A DNA stretch of 64,000 nucleotides from Uranotaenia lowii (GCF_029784155.1 NC_073691.1:66160839-66224838); one strand, 5' to 3'. Shown: positions 11,691 to 23,907, numbered from the stretch's first letter. The notes: a model not told the origin generated them from the sequence alone. Translations and numbers: made by a program.

Positions 11691-12628
11691 TCAGCTCTTT
11701 GCTCCTCCTCTTCCCTCATTTGCTATTATTTGGATCAATATGTGACTTGTTGATGAACAATAAACAAACAATAAACAAACGATCGTCGGAGTAAGCCGGC
11801 AAGCATTGTCGGAGTTGTTCAAGCGAATGGTGACAGCAAAGAACGTCAAGTGAAGGCAGCGGAGGAGTGTGGATGCTGCTGAGTGCGGCCGGAGTGCACC
11901 CATTGGGGGTCGTGCTCAGTTTTTAACAAACAGCAGCCGGAAAGGAGAATGAGTGCACGATTGTGGTCGTCTTCAACGAAACGGTGCGGCGTCTGAGTCG
12001 AGAGAATCACTTTAATAGTTTCGAACCTGGGACTTCAGGAAGGTTTTCGTTCCCATCAGCAGTTAAGTTGCTCAAAGTCACAGGTTTAGCCTAATTATCG
12101 AACCTAAATAGACGTGCGGTGTAATTTGAGGAAGCTTTGTAGAAGGTATATTAAGAATGGTGAATATGCGATGCGGGTAATCAGTGTACCATCTGTTTCA
12201 GTTAGCATTCGTAGAAGCGGGAATGCTGCCCATCTCGGTTTTGTTGGTGGAGAATGTGCATACTCAACTGGAATATAGGCATTCACAATGTGTAAAATTG
12301 AGCCTGCAAGATCGCCAAGACCAACTGGCAGCAGCCGTTCGACAGCTCAGAAAAAAAGAGAGAACAAACGTCAGGGACTGAATCAAAATAAACTTGGTGA
12401 ACTGGATAGAAGTCATATAGACAGGCGTGTACAAACACGGGTTGTATTATATAACCTTGCTCAAGGCTGCATCTTTGTGCGCAGAATTGGTGTCTTTGAC
12501 GTCGGGAAATATGATAGATGAATGCGTCGAATGAACAAAAACATCAAGATTAAAACTAAATAATCTTGTAGCAAGCTCACATCACAGGAACGCGATTTTT
12601 CGCTTAGAATCATCTGGTTCATTTCAGT
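11691..12628. other. No gene recognised
   Basis: A GC-richer patch at about 11780-12010 stands out from its neighbours and might be a LINE or LTR leader. No frame or ends were identified. Confidence 0.35.
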
Positions 12629-12928
12629 ATGCACAGAGAAAAAGGGATCTGTAACGAAGCTTCACGCCTTGATAAACTACAAGACAGAGTTAGAAAAGTA
12701 AAGGAAATGATGATCTTGAGACGAATTAAGCGAAACACTGCAGTTGTGACCAGACCTTCTAACAACCAGCTTGGCGTCAGGAGAATGAAATGCACAGTTG
12801 ACTCCATCCTAACTGAGAAGACCCAAGAAAATAGAAGGGTACGCTTTTCTGTGAAAGTAGTGCTGGAGATGCGCAACGCATTTATTAGTTTGATGAGAAT
12901 ACCGACACAAATTTTTCAAGACCGCATG
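12629..12928 (+). pseudogene. R1-like LINE reverse transcriptase scrap
   Basis: The frame carries S-N-N-Q-L-G-V-R-R, then C-T-V-D-S-I, and later E-M-R-N-A-F. These correspond to the conserved L-S-D-x-Q-F-G-F-R-x-G-x-S-T-V-D-A-I and D-V-x-N-A-F blocks of R1/LOA-type reverse transcriptases, and a better copy lies at 51611-53324. Spacing between the blocks is shortened. The frame runs straight into an RTE-like LINE piece, so the single open frame to 12997 is a chimera of two dead elements. Confidence 0.45.
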
Positions 12929-13048
12929 CTACGGAGATGGAAAAATCAGTTAAACGGGCTTGTAGATGAAACAAGAGAGCCTGGACAAACTCCCTAGCCC
13001 GAGAGTGAGAAAGAGCGTAGGACTGAGCATTTTGAACAACATTTTCGA
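12929..13048 (+). pseudogene. RTE-like LINE, piece 1 (left of hAT insertion)
   Basis: The nucleotides match the segment at 22846-22935 closely (for example AGTTAAACGGGCTTGTAGA). They belong to the linker between endonuclease and RT of an RTE-like LINE. The piece stops at the target-site duplication of the hAT element at 13057 and continues on its far side at 15911, where the reading frame resumes. Confidence 0.6.
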
Positions 13049-13480
13049 GTCACAAACAGCATTACCACATATACAGATTTTTCTGTAAGTATACAGATTT
13101 TTTGGAAATTTTCATGCACAGAATCTGTATATACAGATTACAGATAATTGGAAATTTATACAGATTTCATACAGATTTTCAGAAAATTAGAGATTTTCCA
13201 AGATATTTTGATTATACTTCGAGTCAACCAATAATAATCTCCTTCGATGATTCAATCATTCATCAATTATCACGCTTGCAAATAAGGAAAAACTTCCAGA
13301 TTAGAGTTCGGAACCGTTACAATGCAATACAACAATCAGAGGGTTGAATAAATTTTTAAAACCTGTGTTAAAGAATCATATACCAAAATTGGTCAAAGAC
13401 TGTTGACACAATGTTCAAATCCCATCTAATCTTTAAACCCCAGAAGGACGCAGATCGTTATATTTATATCATCCTGAAAC

Positions 13481-14288
13481 CAGTGTTCTGAATATCAATC
13501 AAAACAAACACTCAGGATGCGTTTCCTGTTGGAAACATTCTGATTGTATAATGGGAAAGCGCCTCTCGCAACTGCTTCGCCTGGCTGGTATGCAATCTCG
13601 ATCAGCGCTCCTATCAGCTATGCAAACCGAGTCGCATCATTCAGAATAATCGGTTTAGCAAACATCGCATATCGGAGATGATTGAGATACAAACTGATCC
13701 ATTCTGAATGTAGCTCACTCAGTATCTGCCTGAATTATATGAAAATCAAAATTATTTTTTGCAGGACGAGAAAAATCAAACAATTGTGAGGAACACCATA
13801 AATTCTCAGTAATTTTAACGTGACGGACGACAGTTTAATAAAAGAACTTGTAAAAATTGAAAAACACGGCGAAATTGAACATCTTTCCCTCACAAACACA
13901 ACTACAATTTGATTTTAATCATACTGATGTTAAAAAATGTTATAACAACAGATAAATTTATTAATTTGCTGTATATCAAATCAAACAAAATACGCTAATG
14001 ATCGGCTTCATGTATCACTCACTCACTGCCTGATCCATTCACTCCTGATCGAAGACCAACAAGATTCGCCATATGCATTGCGCATTGGTGAGATTCCAAT
14101 TTGATGATGGTGCTGCACTGTTTTGACAGCAAGCATCTAGCGAGGTGATCTGTATTTTAGCGATGAATTGAACGATCGATGATCGGGTAGGTCGAGTAGC
14201 AATCAATAACGAAACCCGACCGCTGTACGTTCAGGTGCGAAGGGCAATCAGAAACATTCATTGAAAATGAGTGATATTCAGAACACTG
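13481..14288. mobile_element. Inner hAT-type element, 808 bp, nested in the larger hAT
   Basis: The ends read CAGTGTTCTGAATATCA in inverted orientation. The flanking 8-bp direct repeat is CCTGAAAC at 13473-13480 and 14289-14296. No coding frame of note, so non-autonomous. It sits wholly inside the 13057-15902 element and is therefore younger than it. Confidence 0.75.
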
Positions 14289-14296
14289 CCTGAAAC

Positions 14297-15588
14297 CACA
14301 GACAAACAGACGGGACACTCGAATTTCATTCTTCGCAAATCGGTTTCAGAAATCTAGAAGCTAGGCAATGTCGACACTAGAGTACACTGCTATCGAATAA
14401 AAGATTCTCGATCGTGGTAGCCTTCCGTTTTTTCCATATCACCATGGTCTTCGACATAATTCAAAATAAACATAAACAAAGTGCCTTCGTGTTCGCAAAT
14501 TTTCCTTTGATCTGAAGAAAAAGTTTCTGTAGTTTTTCCGACATCGATAACTTTGGGTTCCGGAATCGGTTGGATGGAAGAAAAACCATATGAGCTATTC
14601 GTTAACGGTTGTGTAGTTTAAGTGACAATTCATATGTATTTCGGTGCAATTTTTTTTTATCGGCAAATTGAACAGTACAGTGAAATTGGAACAACTTCTT
14701 CATTCCCTCCTAAAGCCTGGGTAGTAGATTCCAAACTACCCTAGAGTTTTGTCAAGTCTGGAAACTTGAACTCGCGCAAGATTCCTATTTCCTGTTTACT
14801 CAAAAGAACTTAACTGATAGCTGCGAGACTGGACCGAAGAAAATTGGTGTTGAATCAGAACCTAATGGGAATTGTCGCTTTTTATCATAGGTTTTAATAA
14901 AATATATGTTGAATTAAATTAGTATTATTTATTTCGAAGCCATTCTCATTTCTTTTCATTCTCATTGTTTTTACAATTGACATTGAATTGATGTTAATGT
15001 TGGTTATGAAAGTCTACTCTAGAGTGAATGAAAACTATATCAGTAACAATATAGGAATCTAAAGCTGAATAAGCTGTAACTAGTTTCAAAAAGCAAAATG
15101 GTGCGTAACCTTTTCTATTCGGAAGCACAGAACATCCACAATTACAATCTTCTTCCCAAAACTTGCAAAAATATTTACATGCAGATTCGCAAAAGTTTCG
15201 TTTGCAACAACTATTCTAGGATGTTGGTGAGCATGAACTGAACGAAAATAACATTGCTTAGTCATACACTTGTTGTTAAACCTTTGATTGACTCGTTGAA
15301 TCTGACTTTATGTACTTCGTAGCCAGCAGAATAGGTATCTTATTCAAACCTAAAACAAACATAAACTTGAGTAAGATTGTTAAAAAAGAAAAATCCAATA
15401 CCTCTGAGCAAACGATGAATTGATTGTTTACAATCGGACTTGAAACGCCAAATTGCCAGAGGTGACCATGATCCATTTCTAAAATTGAAAATGGTTGGTA
15501 GGCAATGTCGCCAACAGATGGCAATGCAGTAGTTTTTGCGAAGAATTGAACGGAATTTCTTCAGAGTGTCCTGTCTGTTTGTCTGTGA
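14297..15588. mobile_element. Element with CACAGACAAACAGAC inverted ends
   Basis: CACAGACAAACAGACGGGACACTC at the left is matched in inverted orientation at 15565-15588 with one difference, and CATTCTTCGCAAA-like sequence follows inside on both sides. This suggests a third DNA element, 1.29 kb, inside the outer hAT. Target duplications are not clear. A 100-codon minus-strand frame in it is unrecognised. Confidence 0.5.
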
Positions 15589-15910
15589 CTTTGCGCGACC
15601 AGATTTTTCACGCGTAGCGGGGATGTATTTTGTCCCTAACAATTAATCGGACAAAGTTGAACCAAAAACGGTTCGCGTATACAAAATATCAGTTTTAACA
15701 CTGGTTTGACATGTCGCACTAATAGTAGCCCGCGGTAATGAGCAGCGTAGTCAAAATTAGTGTGCTACGCGTTATAAAAAAAGGTCACCGTAGTTCAGCG
15801 TTAGTAACCGGAATAGAAATTTTTGATACAGATTTTTGAGATTTTATACAGATTAAAAAGATTTTTTGGCTCGAAAATACAGATTTAAATGTGGCAACGC
15901 TGGTCACAAA

Positions 15911-16230
15911 TAGCGATGGCCAACAGAACCCGCAGCTCGAAGCGCCAACAGTAAGTCGCATCAATAGCGTCAACTCGGAAGCGCCCTCGCTGGCTGAAAT
16001 AGAAACGACAATCAAAAACATGAAGTCCAAAAAAGCGCCTGGGATCGATTGCATTCCTGCTGAGATGCTCAAAGCCTACCCTGCCTTGTCAGCATAAATG
16101 TTGTGTGAGTACTGCAACATTCCCGACTGACTGGATGCAGATTATCCTTGTAAAGGTTCCGAAGAAAAAAGACCTGACCGAGTGCGGTAGCTGGCGAGGC
16201 AAAACGTTGATCTGTTCAACTCTCAAAGTA
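15911..16230 (+). pseudogene. RTE-like LINE, piece 2 (start of reverse transcriptase)
   Basis: The frame resumes directly after the hAT target duplication and reads S-L-A-E-I-E-T-T-I-K-N-M-K, then K-A-P-G-I-D-C-I-P-A-E-M-L-K. This is the conserved N-terminal RT block (K-x-x-K-A-P-G-x-D) of RTE-like LINEs. A stop follows at about 16096 and a shifted frame carries on (V-P-K-K-K-D-L-T-E-C). The piece ends at a TA dinucleotide where the next DNA element was inserted. Confidence 0.7.
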
Positions 16231-17184
16231 CCGTCAAACGGGGCATCATGCAACAGCGGGGTTCGATGCAACATTTATATAACACTACATTGAATCAATT
16301 TTTAATTTAATGTATTGTAATAAAGTTATCTTTTAATGATAACAAAATGATGATGACATAATATCTCGCATTTTAAGCTAGTTGTCTTAAGTTTTTTATT
16401 TTTATGGAAAATTTGAAAAATCGAGCAATAAATGTACAAATTTTAACATTTTTTGATGCCTAAAAAAACTTTACCCAGTATGACGGATCGGCTTGATAAA
16501 ATTACCTACAAACTTTTTACAGGTTTCCTCATGTTATACCAACATTGTTGGTGTAAAAATATTTTTCGAGCAATCACCCATTTTTTTTTAATGAATATTT
16601 TTAAAATTCAGTTAGGTGTCTGGGGTTAAATGCAACAAAATGCAAATCAAAGAAATACCTTGTAAATCTCGTTTCCATGTGCTGGAATATGAATGTTTTG
16701 CATCACGCGTTTGTGAACATTTAAATTTCATTCATCCTAACATTTATTTTTATGATTTCAGCTTGTAGATTTTTTCGTAGTACTATTTAACCCCTAAATG
16801 TATGCAGCACCCTTATTTTCAGAAAAAATGTGAAAATTTGTTTTTACAGACCCAAAAACTACCAATTGCAGGTGTTGTCATGCGTAATGGTCTTTAAGGC
16901 ATCGCAAATATATTAAAAACTATGAATTTTCGTACGTGTTCATAAGATTTTTCGTTAAAAACAAAGTTTGTTGCAAGTTACCCCATTTCCTAAGGAGTGT
17001 GAAAATCGCATGTTTTTAGAAAAATAAAAATAACTGAAGCAACCAATATTTTTTTTAACTACGCCAATTTGATGCCCCAGCATCCTTAAAACTTTTGATG
17101 CATAAAGGATACGATTTACTGTGAACATAAGTTTTTTAGAAGCCATTGAAGTTGAAAATTGTTGCATGTTGCCCCAGTTGACGG
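16231..17184. mobile_element. TA-target DNA element, 954 bp
   Basis: The ends are CCGTCAAACGGGGCATCATG and, inverted, CCGTCAACTGGGGCAACATG, both continuing CAACA. TA is duplicated at 16229-16230 and 17185-17186. Removing the element and one TA rejoins the LINE frame as L-K-V-L-C-K-E, which supports the exact borders. The interior is AT-rich, with repeated GCAACA words and no transposase. It is likely a Tc1/mariner-like MITE. Confidence 0.75.
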
Positions 17185-17186
17185 TA

Positions 17187-18330
17187 CTCTGCAAAGAGAT
17201 CCTGAACTAGATCCAGGGCTAAATCGACGCTACACTGCGATGGCAACAAGATGGATTCCGATCCGGACGATCATGTGTGGACCACATCACAATGCAACGA
17301 ATCATACTGGAACAAATCAACGAATTCCAGGACTCTCTTCTGCTGGTGTTCGTTGATTTCGAAAAAGCATTCGACCGACTTAATCATGAAAACATCTGGG
17401 CAGCTCTTAGACGACGAGGAGTCCCAGAGAAACTAGTCCATCTCATCGAAGCGCAGTACAAAACATTTTCGTGCAAGGACTTGCACGACGATGTCTTGTC
17501 CGAACCAATCCCGGTAACTTCTAAAGTAAGACAGGGATGTATCTTATCACCGCTACTCTTTCTCAGCGTAACGGATGAGATTTTGACTGAATCGATTGAC
17601 TGTAGACCGAACCGAGCGTTGCCATGGAATCCTTCGACAATGACTGAACTACCTTGACCTGGCTGACGATATTGTTTTGCTCGTTCAAAGACAACAAGAC
17701 ATGCAGAGCAAACTCGACGACCTCACCAAAAGTTCCAAGGCAGCAGGTCTCATAATCAATGTCGGAAAGACCAAGTCGATGAAGATCAACACAGAAAAAC
17801 GATCCAATTTCGTGGTAGTTGGACAACAGGTTGAGACAGTGAAGTGATTCCAGTATCTTGGTAGTCAGATAACGCCTGATGGTGGTACCAGGAAAGACAT
17901 CGAAACCCAGATCAGAAAAACCCGATTTGCGTTTGGCGAGTCTCCGAAACATCTGGCGCTCACGCCAGATCTCTCTACGAACTAAAATCCAAATCTTCAA
18001 CTCAAACGTCATCCGCGCTTGGTGGCCTTGCAACTGGATCTCAAACGTGGAACTTCATCGTCAGTGTCATCAAAAGGCGCTAGAAATTGAGATTCGGGAA
18101 CGTAAGTGGAGATGGATTGGCAACATGCTGAGAAAAGATGAGAACGAGATTTGCAGAGAAGCGCTTGAGTGAAATCCAGATAGGCCTCGAAGAAGAGGCA
18201 GGCCCAGAAGCTCGACAAGAACCTTGGCTGGTAGCAAGAGAAGACGCTGGCTCCGGATCGCCAGCAGTGGAGATCTTTTATCTCAGCCCTATGCGTTGGT
18301 CAATTGGCGCCGGACCCTTAGGTAGGTAGG
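17187..18330 (+). pseudogene. RTE-like LINE, piece 3 (RT palm to 3' end)
   Basis: Blocks run in order: G-F-R-S-G-R-S-C-V-D-H-I, V-D-F-E-K-A-F-D-R-L-N-H, R-Q-G-C-I-L-S-P-L-L-F, L-A-D-D-I-V-L-L (the catalytic A-D-D), F-Q-Y-L-G-S-Q-I-T-P-D-G-G, and R-K-W-R-W-I-G-N-M-L near the end. Several frame changes and stops (about 17660, 17846, 18170) make it dead. The element ends at about 18318 in a TAGGTAGGTAGG tail, the simple-repeat tail expected of an RTE/CR1-type LINE. Confidence 0.75.
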
Positions 18331-20100
18331 CATGCTACACAGTATATTTCCAGCGAAGCACAGCAGAACAAGAAAAGAAGGTTATATCTTGAGAAGAATA
18401 CTCTATTTTGTGAGAAGCTAACGTAGATCTAATCAGAGGAAAAGTCGTTGGTTAGTTTAGTAGGCAACGTCGTCCTTCTAGCAACGAGAGAGCTGATAGA
18501 TACGGTAAAGAAGAGGATGCATTCTAAAAACTATGCCAACAAACCTGACTTCCCAATAAACCAATAAAAACTGGGCAGTACTGTTACGTGAGAGAGCATG
18601 CGTATGTAGTCAATAGCCACAATCATGACCATCATTTATCTCCACCACCGGGAAGTTTGTGGGTAGTAGAATAAGACTGAACCTTCCTCGCAGTGTAGAT
18701 CGTAGTGAATACGGTTGTTCCATTGAGGGGGCTTTTCCAGGCGAGTGACTTGAGCTGCTGTAAGATGACGTTTTCGTCGGGAAGAAACCGAGTCGTTACG
18801 TTAAGCCTGCGCGTGTGTTGTAACAGGAGCAAGTCACACGTCTGACAAAAGAGACAAACCTTGTCTCGAGTGATTGAGTGATGAGAAGTCGAACCTGGAG
18901 TCGTTAAGAGGAACGGAGTATGCTTTTTAACCACAAGTCAATTCGAGATGAGGTTAGATCCCGTGTCATCAGAGGAGATATCAGGCCTTGTGAGTCGTGA
19001 AGAGAAGAGGTATGTGTGCTTTAACCTCGAGGCATTACGAAGTTAGGTCAGATTTCGAGACGTCAGAAGAGAGATTAGGCTTTGAGTCGTCAGAGAGGTT
19101 AGAGAGGGAGAGATCCGAGGAGAAATCAGTTCTCGAGTTGTTATAAGAGAGATTAAATAATTTATTAAAGAGTGAAGCATTTTAGCGTGACCTCCTACCA
19201 TTAAAGGATAGCTTAACGACAGTTCGAGTTGAGACCCAAGGTCAAAGGCCCTAGGTAGTATTTATGAGTAGGATGTTCACGTTAAGTATCTTGAATTGTC
19301 TCACTAGACCCATGAATTCAGAATAGCAAACTGAAGTGACGCGATGGCTTGCCCTGTCTAGGATTGCAGTCTGTAAACGGAAGATTAAAAAAAATGCTCA
19401 CTTCAATGTTGTTTATGGATGACTTTTATTCCTATGAACGTAAGCAAACGAGCTTCAGAAATCTCTAAGACTATCTGGTAGAAGCTGTGAGACAGCTTAG
19501 ATAGAAATATTGTCTCAATGTTTTGTTTGAACTTAAATATTTATCAATGGATCGAGACAAGGTGAAGTGAACCACTACATGACGCCCTTTCTGACTGATT
19601 ATAATTACTTCATGAAGGACCACCGAAGGTTCGGATATTATTGGCGGCGTGTATTGGTTTAAAAGAACAATTTTCACACAATCCTTGCAACAGCCATAAA
19701 TATATGCGCTTTTTAAGCTACTCCGTGATGTGAACTGGAGCCATAAAAATTTCCAATACAATCTACAAGGCTTTTAGAATCCGGACGTTCTCCTATCAAC
19801 GATTTTTTTAAATAATCCTTGATGCGGCTATTGTTTTAAATTTTTTAAATGCAACGAGAAGTAAACGCCATCCAAAACCAACAAAATTGATTGGAATGAG
19901 TTGTTAAAGTTCCATTAGCTAATAATAATTCTTTGCAGTAGTTTTTGATACACAAAATTACTTTTTTATCAGTAATTTTTATTCTAATGCTTCTTATGAG
20001 TATGTTTGAGTTTGTTCGGCTAAAGCTGTAAAAAATAATTTCTAACCAATATGTTTGAACAATTTCCAAGTCAAATAAATGAATACTGTCTTGTTGATTT
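18331..20100. other. Unexplained DNA, partly purine-rich
   Basis: 18560-19290 has an LTR-like base composition, with diverged repeats of GTCAGAAGAGAGATTAGG-type phrases at about 18950-19160. 19300-20100 is AT-rich and featureless to me. No protein domain was recognised on either strand. Confidence 0.35.
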
Positions 20101-21678
20101 TTTTCAGCTGCTACCAGGAACCTTCAACGGTTGTAAAGGCACGGAAATCATTTTCCCCAAAGCTGTCATAAGTTAGCTCCCCTCAGCTCCAAAAGATTGT
20201 TTCAAAATAATGTTTTCCATCCAAACACCCGCCCGAACTAACTTTCAAGAGTTGACAAGCATCCTAACTATACACACACCCCACAGGTGGAATAACAGAG
20301 CGAGCGAAAGTTAAACTCACTAACTCATCCAATGTTTTACTTTCGTTTTGTCTTTTCGTCTATTTTTTTTTTCGTTGGTCCAACCTTCCTGGACTGCCAT
20401 AAAATACCACCACTGGGTCATTTTCTCACAATTTATTCGCCATCAAAGCACCATAAAGCTCATTCGTTCATTCATTCAGTCAGTCAGGGTCTAGGAGGAC
20501 TCATTCCCTGGAATGGTTCTCGCCGTTCCACCTGAATGTTCCTCATTCTTCATCATCGACGACGGGAAACTCCTTGGTTTTTTAAACCATAGCACTTTTC
20601 GAGAACTGATATTGATGATAGAAGTGCTGGTGGTGGATGGTTTGGATGGAAGGTGTTTCACCCCTCCCAGCAGGATCCAGGATTTTTTTCTGTTTGTTCA
20701 CGGTCCAAAGTTGTCTTCCTCATCGTCAGCTACTATCTCTTTTTTATAGTCTTCTCAGCTTGAAATTTATTTGCTACAATTTCCCTCATCCCTGCCGCCA
20801 TTTGCTCCCGCAGAGCCAATTTTCTTAGCTTTCCACTACTCTGCAGCCTCGTCTATCGGGTTCTACTATTTTTTTGTTCCTAGTTCTATGTCTCGTTTCT
20901 CAGTTCTAGGTGCAACCTTTCACCGTCAACCATCTGCTACTTCTTGTGTTGTTTTTTCTCATTTTTTTACATTAATATTATTTACAAATTTTTTCAAACT
21001 TTTAATAGAGTTTCTCCTACACTTGGCTTAGCGCTGTTGCAGCATCATCTACTTTTCGTCTCCCGGTTCAATCTACTCTCCTTTCTCCTCGCACACCAAC
21101 ATTGTTTAACTTAGTAAGCAATCAACGAGAAGAGACCAAAGCAGAAAAGATTCTGCTGCGATGCATTTCAATTCCTTCTCCGCCAAAACACTGCTACACT
21201 TGGTCAGATATAATCGGACCAATTTGGTACAAATAATGCTCGGAATGAAACAGAAAAGCGAAAAGCACAATTCGTTTTACCAGTTCTTGATAGTTTGACT
21301 TGCCCCCTGCACCCAGGAATACCCTTCGATTTCACCTACACAGTTCGACTTTAACTCACGGGGCCCTACGTTGCCTTTCTAGAGCACTTAGCGCATCGTT
21401 GTTACCTTCGGGCGTTCGGTTCGATAACTACTGGAAGGTAGGTATCGAATTGTTCGTTATCCTTGATTTCTTCTAGACAGACACTTTTGCGTAGAGTTTG
21501 TTGATTATTCTGTACACTGGAAGCATAATTGAGTAGTAGTTTCTTCGACAAGGATCCATTCTTGAGGTACGGCCACAACTTGATCGGGTCAGCTTTCTTT
21601 CCGAGCGTCTAGCCGAAGATCACCAAACTGTCCTCTGGCTCCTCGTCCTCCTGGTCCTCCTGAGTTGTTTGGTCACGT
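20101..21678 (-). other. Presumed 3' UTR of the CARP gene
   Basis: If the terminal exon at 21701-21679 is right, the minus strand below it is 3' untranslated. Candidate AATAAA signals on the minus strand lie near 20770 and 20432. The segment has no conserved coding frame. The UTR length and poly(A) site are not proven. Confidence 0.3.
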
Positions 21679-21701
21679 TCAGTTGAGTTTCCAACTATTA
21701 G
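21679..21701 (-). CDS. CARP gene, probable terminal coding exon
   Basis: The minus strand shows a pyrimidine-rich acceptor (CCATGTCTTTCAG) ending at 21702, then sequence that in the phase left by the exon ending at 43061 encodes A-N-S-W-K-L-N and a TGA stop at 21681-21679. Vertebrate CA10/CA11-type proteins have Y-R-V-N-E-W-L at the same point, so Y-K-A-N-S-W-K-L-N is a good fit in sequence and length. The implied intron is 21.4 kb and full of transposons. An alternative reading (L-I-V-G-N-S-T-E, open for about 30 codons, acidic) exists in another phase. A closer terminal exon cannot be excluded. Confidence 0.55.
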
Positions 21702-21924
21702 CTGAAAGACATGGAAAGGGAATTAGTGACGAAAAATAAAGGTGTATTTTGAAATTCCTTATAAAACTGTTAGATGATTAAAAAAAAGTTTAGTTTTATC
21801 ATTATTTAAAATCAATTTAAACTGCACCCCTTCACCTCGGTATTGGAAATTATTGTATGCCTTTCTTGGAAGTTTACATCTTTAACTTAAAACAAACCTC
21901 TCAGTGTGGTTTTAACTTTATGCA

Positions 21925-22352
21925 TGTACGCTGCCAGCCAAAATATTGGGATCAAAAACATGAAATTTTAATCAGCCGTATCTCAACCATCTTATTTCAT
22001 ATTAAAATTCTTTTGAACTCATTCAAGAGATTGTGTGCAAAAATTTTTTTGAATGTATTTGATAAAATGCTAATATTTAGATTATATGACCTCTATTAAG
22101 CTTAAAGTTAGGACATTTTCCAAAAACCGAACTTGAAATTCAAACCCGATCATCTCAGGGTGGGGTGGACCAAGTTTCAAAATTCGAGTTGCATTGGAAT
22201 CTTTTTTTCATACTTATTGAAATACAATCGTTGAATTTTGTGCAAAAAATTTGCAATGTACTTAAAATATATAAAACAGCAACGATGACTTCACCAAAAC
22301 TTTGGGATCATCCTGTAGTATGGTGTAACGGCCAAAAGTTTGGGATCAGTCT
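21925..22352. repeat. Tc1-like terminal repeat fragments
   Basis: Three direct copies of a CCAAAA-(2 or 3 nt)-TTGGGATCA word occur at about 21938, 22296 and 22331. It resembles the inner part of Tc1-family terminal repeats. All copies point the same way, so this is not an intact element but remains of one or more. Confidence 0.4.
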
Positions 22353-22361
22353 TCTAAAACA

Positions 22362-22953
22362 TACATTTTTATTCCACGCGTATCTCTGTCGCCACAATTG
22401 ACCACATCTGCATCAGCCGAAAGTGGAAAAGGAGCCTTCTTGATGTCCGCAACAAACGAAGCGCAGACATAGCATCTGACCATAACCTCGTCCTTGGTGA
22501 GATACGACTGAGAATCGCGCGTGTCCAGCGGCGAGAGGAGAAAGTCGGATGTCGATACGATGTCCGCCGTTTGGAGAATCCAGAGGTTAAAAGGGCATAC
22601 GCTGAACATCTTGAATCCCGAGCCTCGGAACTGCCGACAGACGGAACAGTCGAAGAACAGTGGTGTGGAATCAAGAATGCCTTTATCACGACGAGCCATG
22701 GTTCTCTCGGTAAAGTTTGTGGAAGACGAAGTGAATGGATGTCGGATGAAACTTGGAGGATGGTCGATGATCGGAGAAAGGCGAAAGTCGGAATTGAGTA
22801 GGCATATACCGGGTCAGTCAAAGCAGCCGCCCGCTTACGATATGCGGAGCTGGAAAAGGCAGTTAAACGAGCTTGTAGACGGGACAAGATAGCCTGGACA
22901 AACTCCCTAGCCGAAGAGGGAGAAAGAGCCGCCGCCATTGGAGATATCCGATT
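22362..22953 (+). pseudogene. RTE-like LINE: end of endonuclease and linker, left part
   Basis: The frame reads I-D-H-I-C-I-S-R-K-W (endonuclease D-H block), then D-I-A-S-D-H-N-L-V-L-G (the catalytic S-D-H), then W-M-S-D-E-T-W and a basic linker A-V-K-R-A-C-R-R-D-K up to A-A-A-I-G-D-I-R. One in-frame TAG is at about 22798. At 22953 the LINE is cut by a 10.6-kb insertion and resumes at 33608 in frame. Confidence 0.7.
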
Positions 22954-23190
22954 TTTTTTTTTAAATATGTCTTTATTAGTCTTTTAATCATTACATTTAA
23001 GTTACATTATTAAAGTTAAATTAAAGTGTTCAGATCAATTATGATCAGTTCAACTCTTTGATACAGTTAATTTTAAACATTGTTTATTTGATTTAAATTT
23101 GCTTAAGCGATAAATAATTTGATTTATAGGAGAATATCCTGTTGAGCAAAAAAAAATGTATAAACTTAATCCTAAATCCTAAAAACTAAC

Positions 23191-23907
23191 TTAATTGTAA
23201 AGAGAACGAATCTCTGCGATGGAAGACTGCATCGATTTGCCTCTGAAGTTGGAGATGATGTTGTTGGCCATCTCTTCGATCGATTCAATGCCTGCAATCC
23301 GATGAAGATCTTCGGTGCTGTGCCAAGGTGGAAGCCGCAAAATCATTTTCAGAACCTTGTTCTGAATCCTCTGGATGGCTTTCTTCCTCGTCGCGCAGCA
23401 GCTAGACCAAATCGGAACTGCATACATTATCGCTGGTCGAAAGACCTGTTTGTAGATTAACATCTTATTTCGCAGACACAACCTGGATTTCCTGTTGATG
23501 AGAGAATAAAGAGATTTAGTGTATTTATTACATTTAGATTGAATATCTTCAATGTGATTTTTAAAAGTAAGATTCCGATCAAGTGTAAGTCCCAAGTACT
23601 TCACGTGATCAGACCATTCTAATGAAACCCCATTAAAAGTTATGGAATGATTTTCATTAGGTTTTAAAAAATTTGCTCTTGGCTTATGGGGAAATAAAAT
23701 AAGTTGAGTTTTGGAAGCGTTAGGAAAAATTTTCCACATTTTCAAGTAATTCAAAAAGGAATTTAAATTTTGTTGCAATCTACTGCGTACCACCCGTAAA
23801 TTCCGACCTTTGGCTGAAAGCAAAGTATCGTCAGCAAATAATCTTCTACCTTTTCCTTCTGGTACATCAGGAAGATCAGAAGTAAAAATATTATATAAAA
23901 TTGCCAA
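23191..23907 (-). pseudogene. Jockey ORF2, reverse transcriptase C-terminal part
   Basis: The frame begins at the junction with I-L-Y-N-I-F-T-S-D-L-P, the end of the PQG...L-Y-N-I block of Jockey RTs. Next comes the catalytic L-F-A-D-D-T, then V-K-Y-L-G-L-T-L-D-R-N-L, and the C-terminal L-Y-x-L-I-N-R-K-S and P-I-W-S-S-C blocks. It stops at 23191, leaving ~230 bp of 3' UTR before the poly(A) end. About the first half of the RT is absent. It would be inactive without the missing palm. Confidence 0.8.

Larger units (their letters stand above)
13057..15902. mobile_element. hAT-type DNA element, 2.85 kb
   Basis: The terminal inverted repeats are CAGCATTACCACATA on the left and, reading inward from the right, CAGCGTTGCCACATT. 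They are flanked by a perfect 8-bp direct repeat GTCACAAA (13049-13056 and 15903-15910), the hallmark of hAT transposition. Words like ATACAGATTTT are clustered just inside both ends. No transposase domain was recognised, so it is probably non-autonomous. It interrupts an RTE-like LINE and carries a second hAT element and another inverted-repeat unit. Confidence 0.75.

Noticed and set aside
17563..18033. 156-codon minus-strand frame
   Set aside because: Shadow of the plus-strand LINE reverse transcriptase.
20332..21031. Overlapping hydrophobic plus-strand frames
   Set aside because: Pyrimidine-rich plus strand of the presumed CARP 3' UTR gives Phe/Ser/Leu-rich chance frames.
22369..22938. 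189-codon minus-strand frame
   Set aside because: It is antisense to the RTE-like LINE segment, whose plus-strand translation has clear endonuclease motifs.
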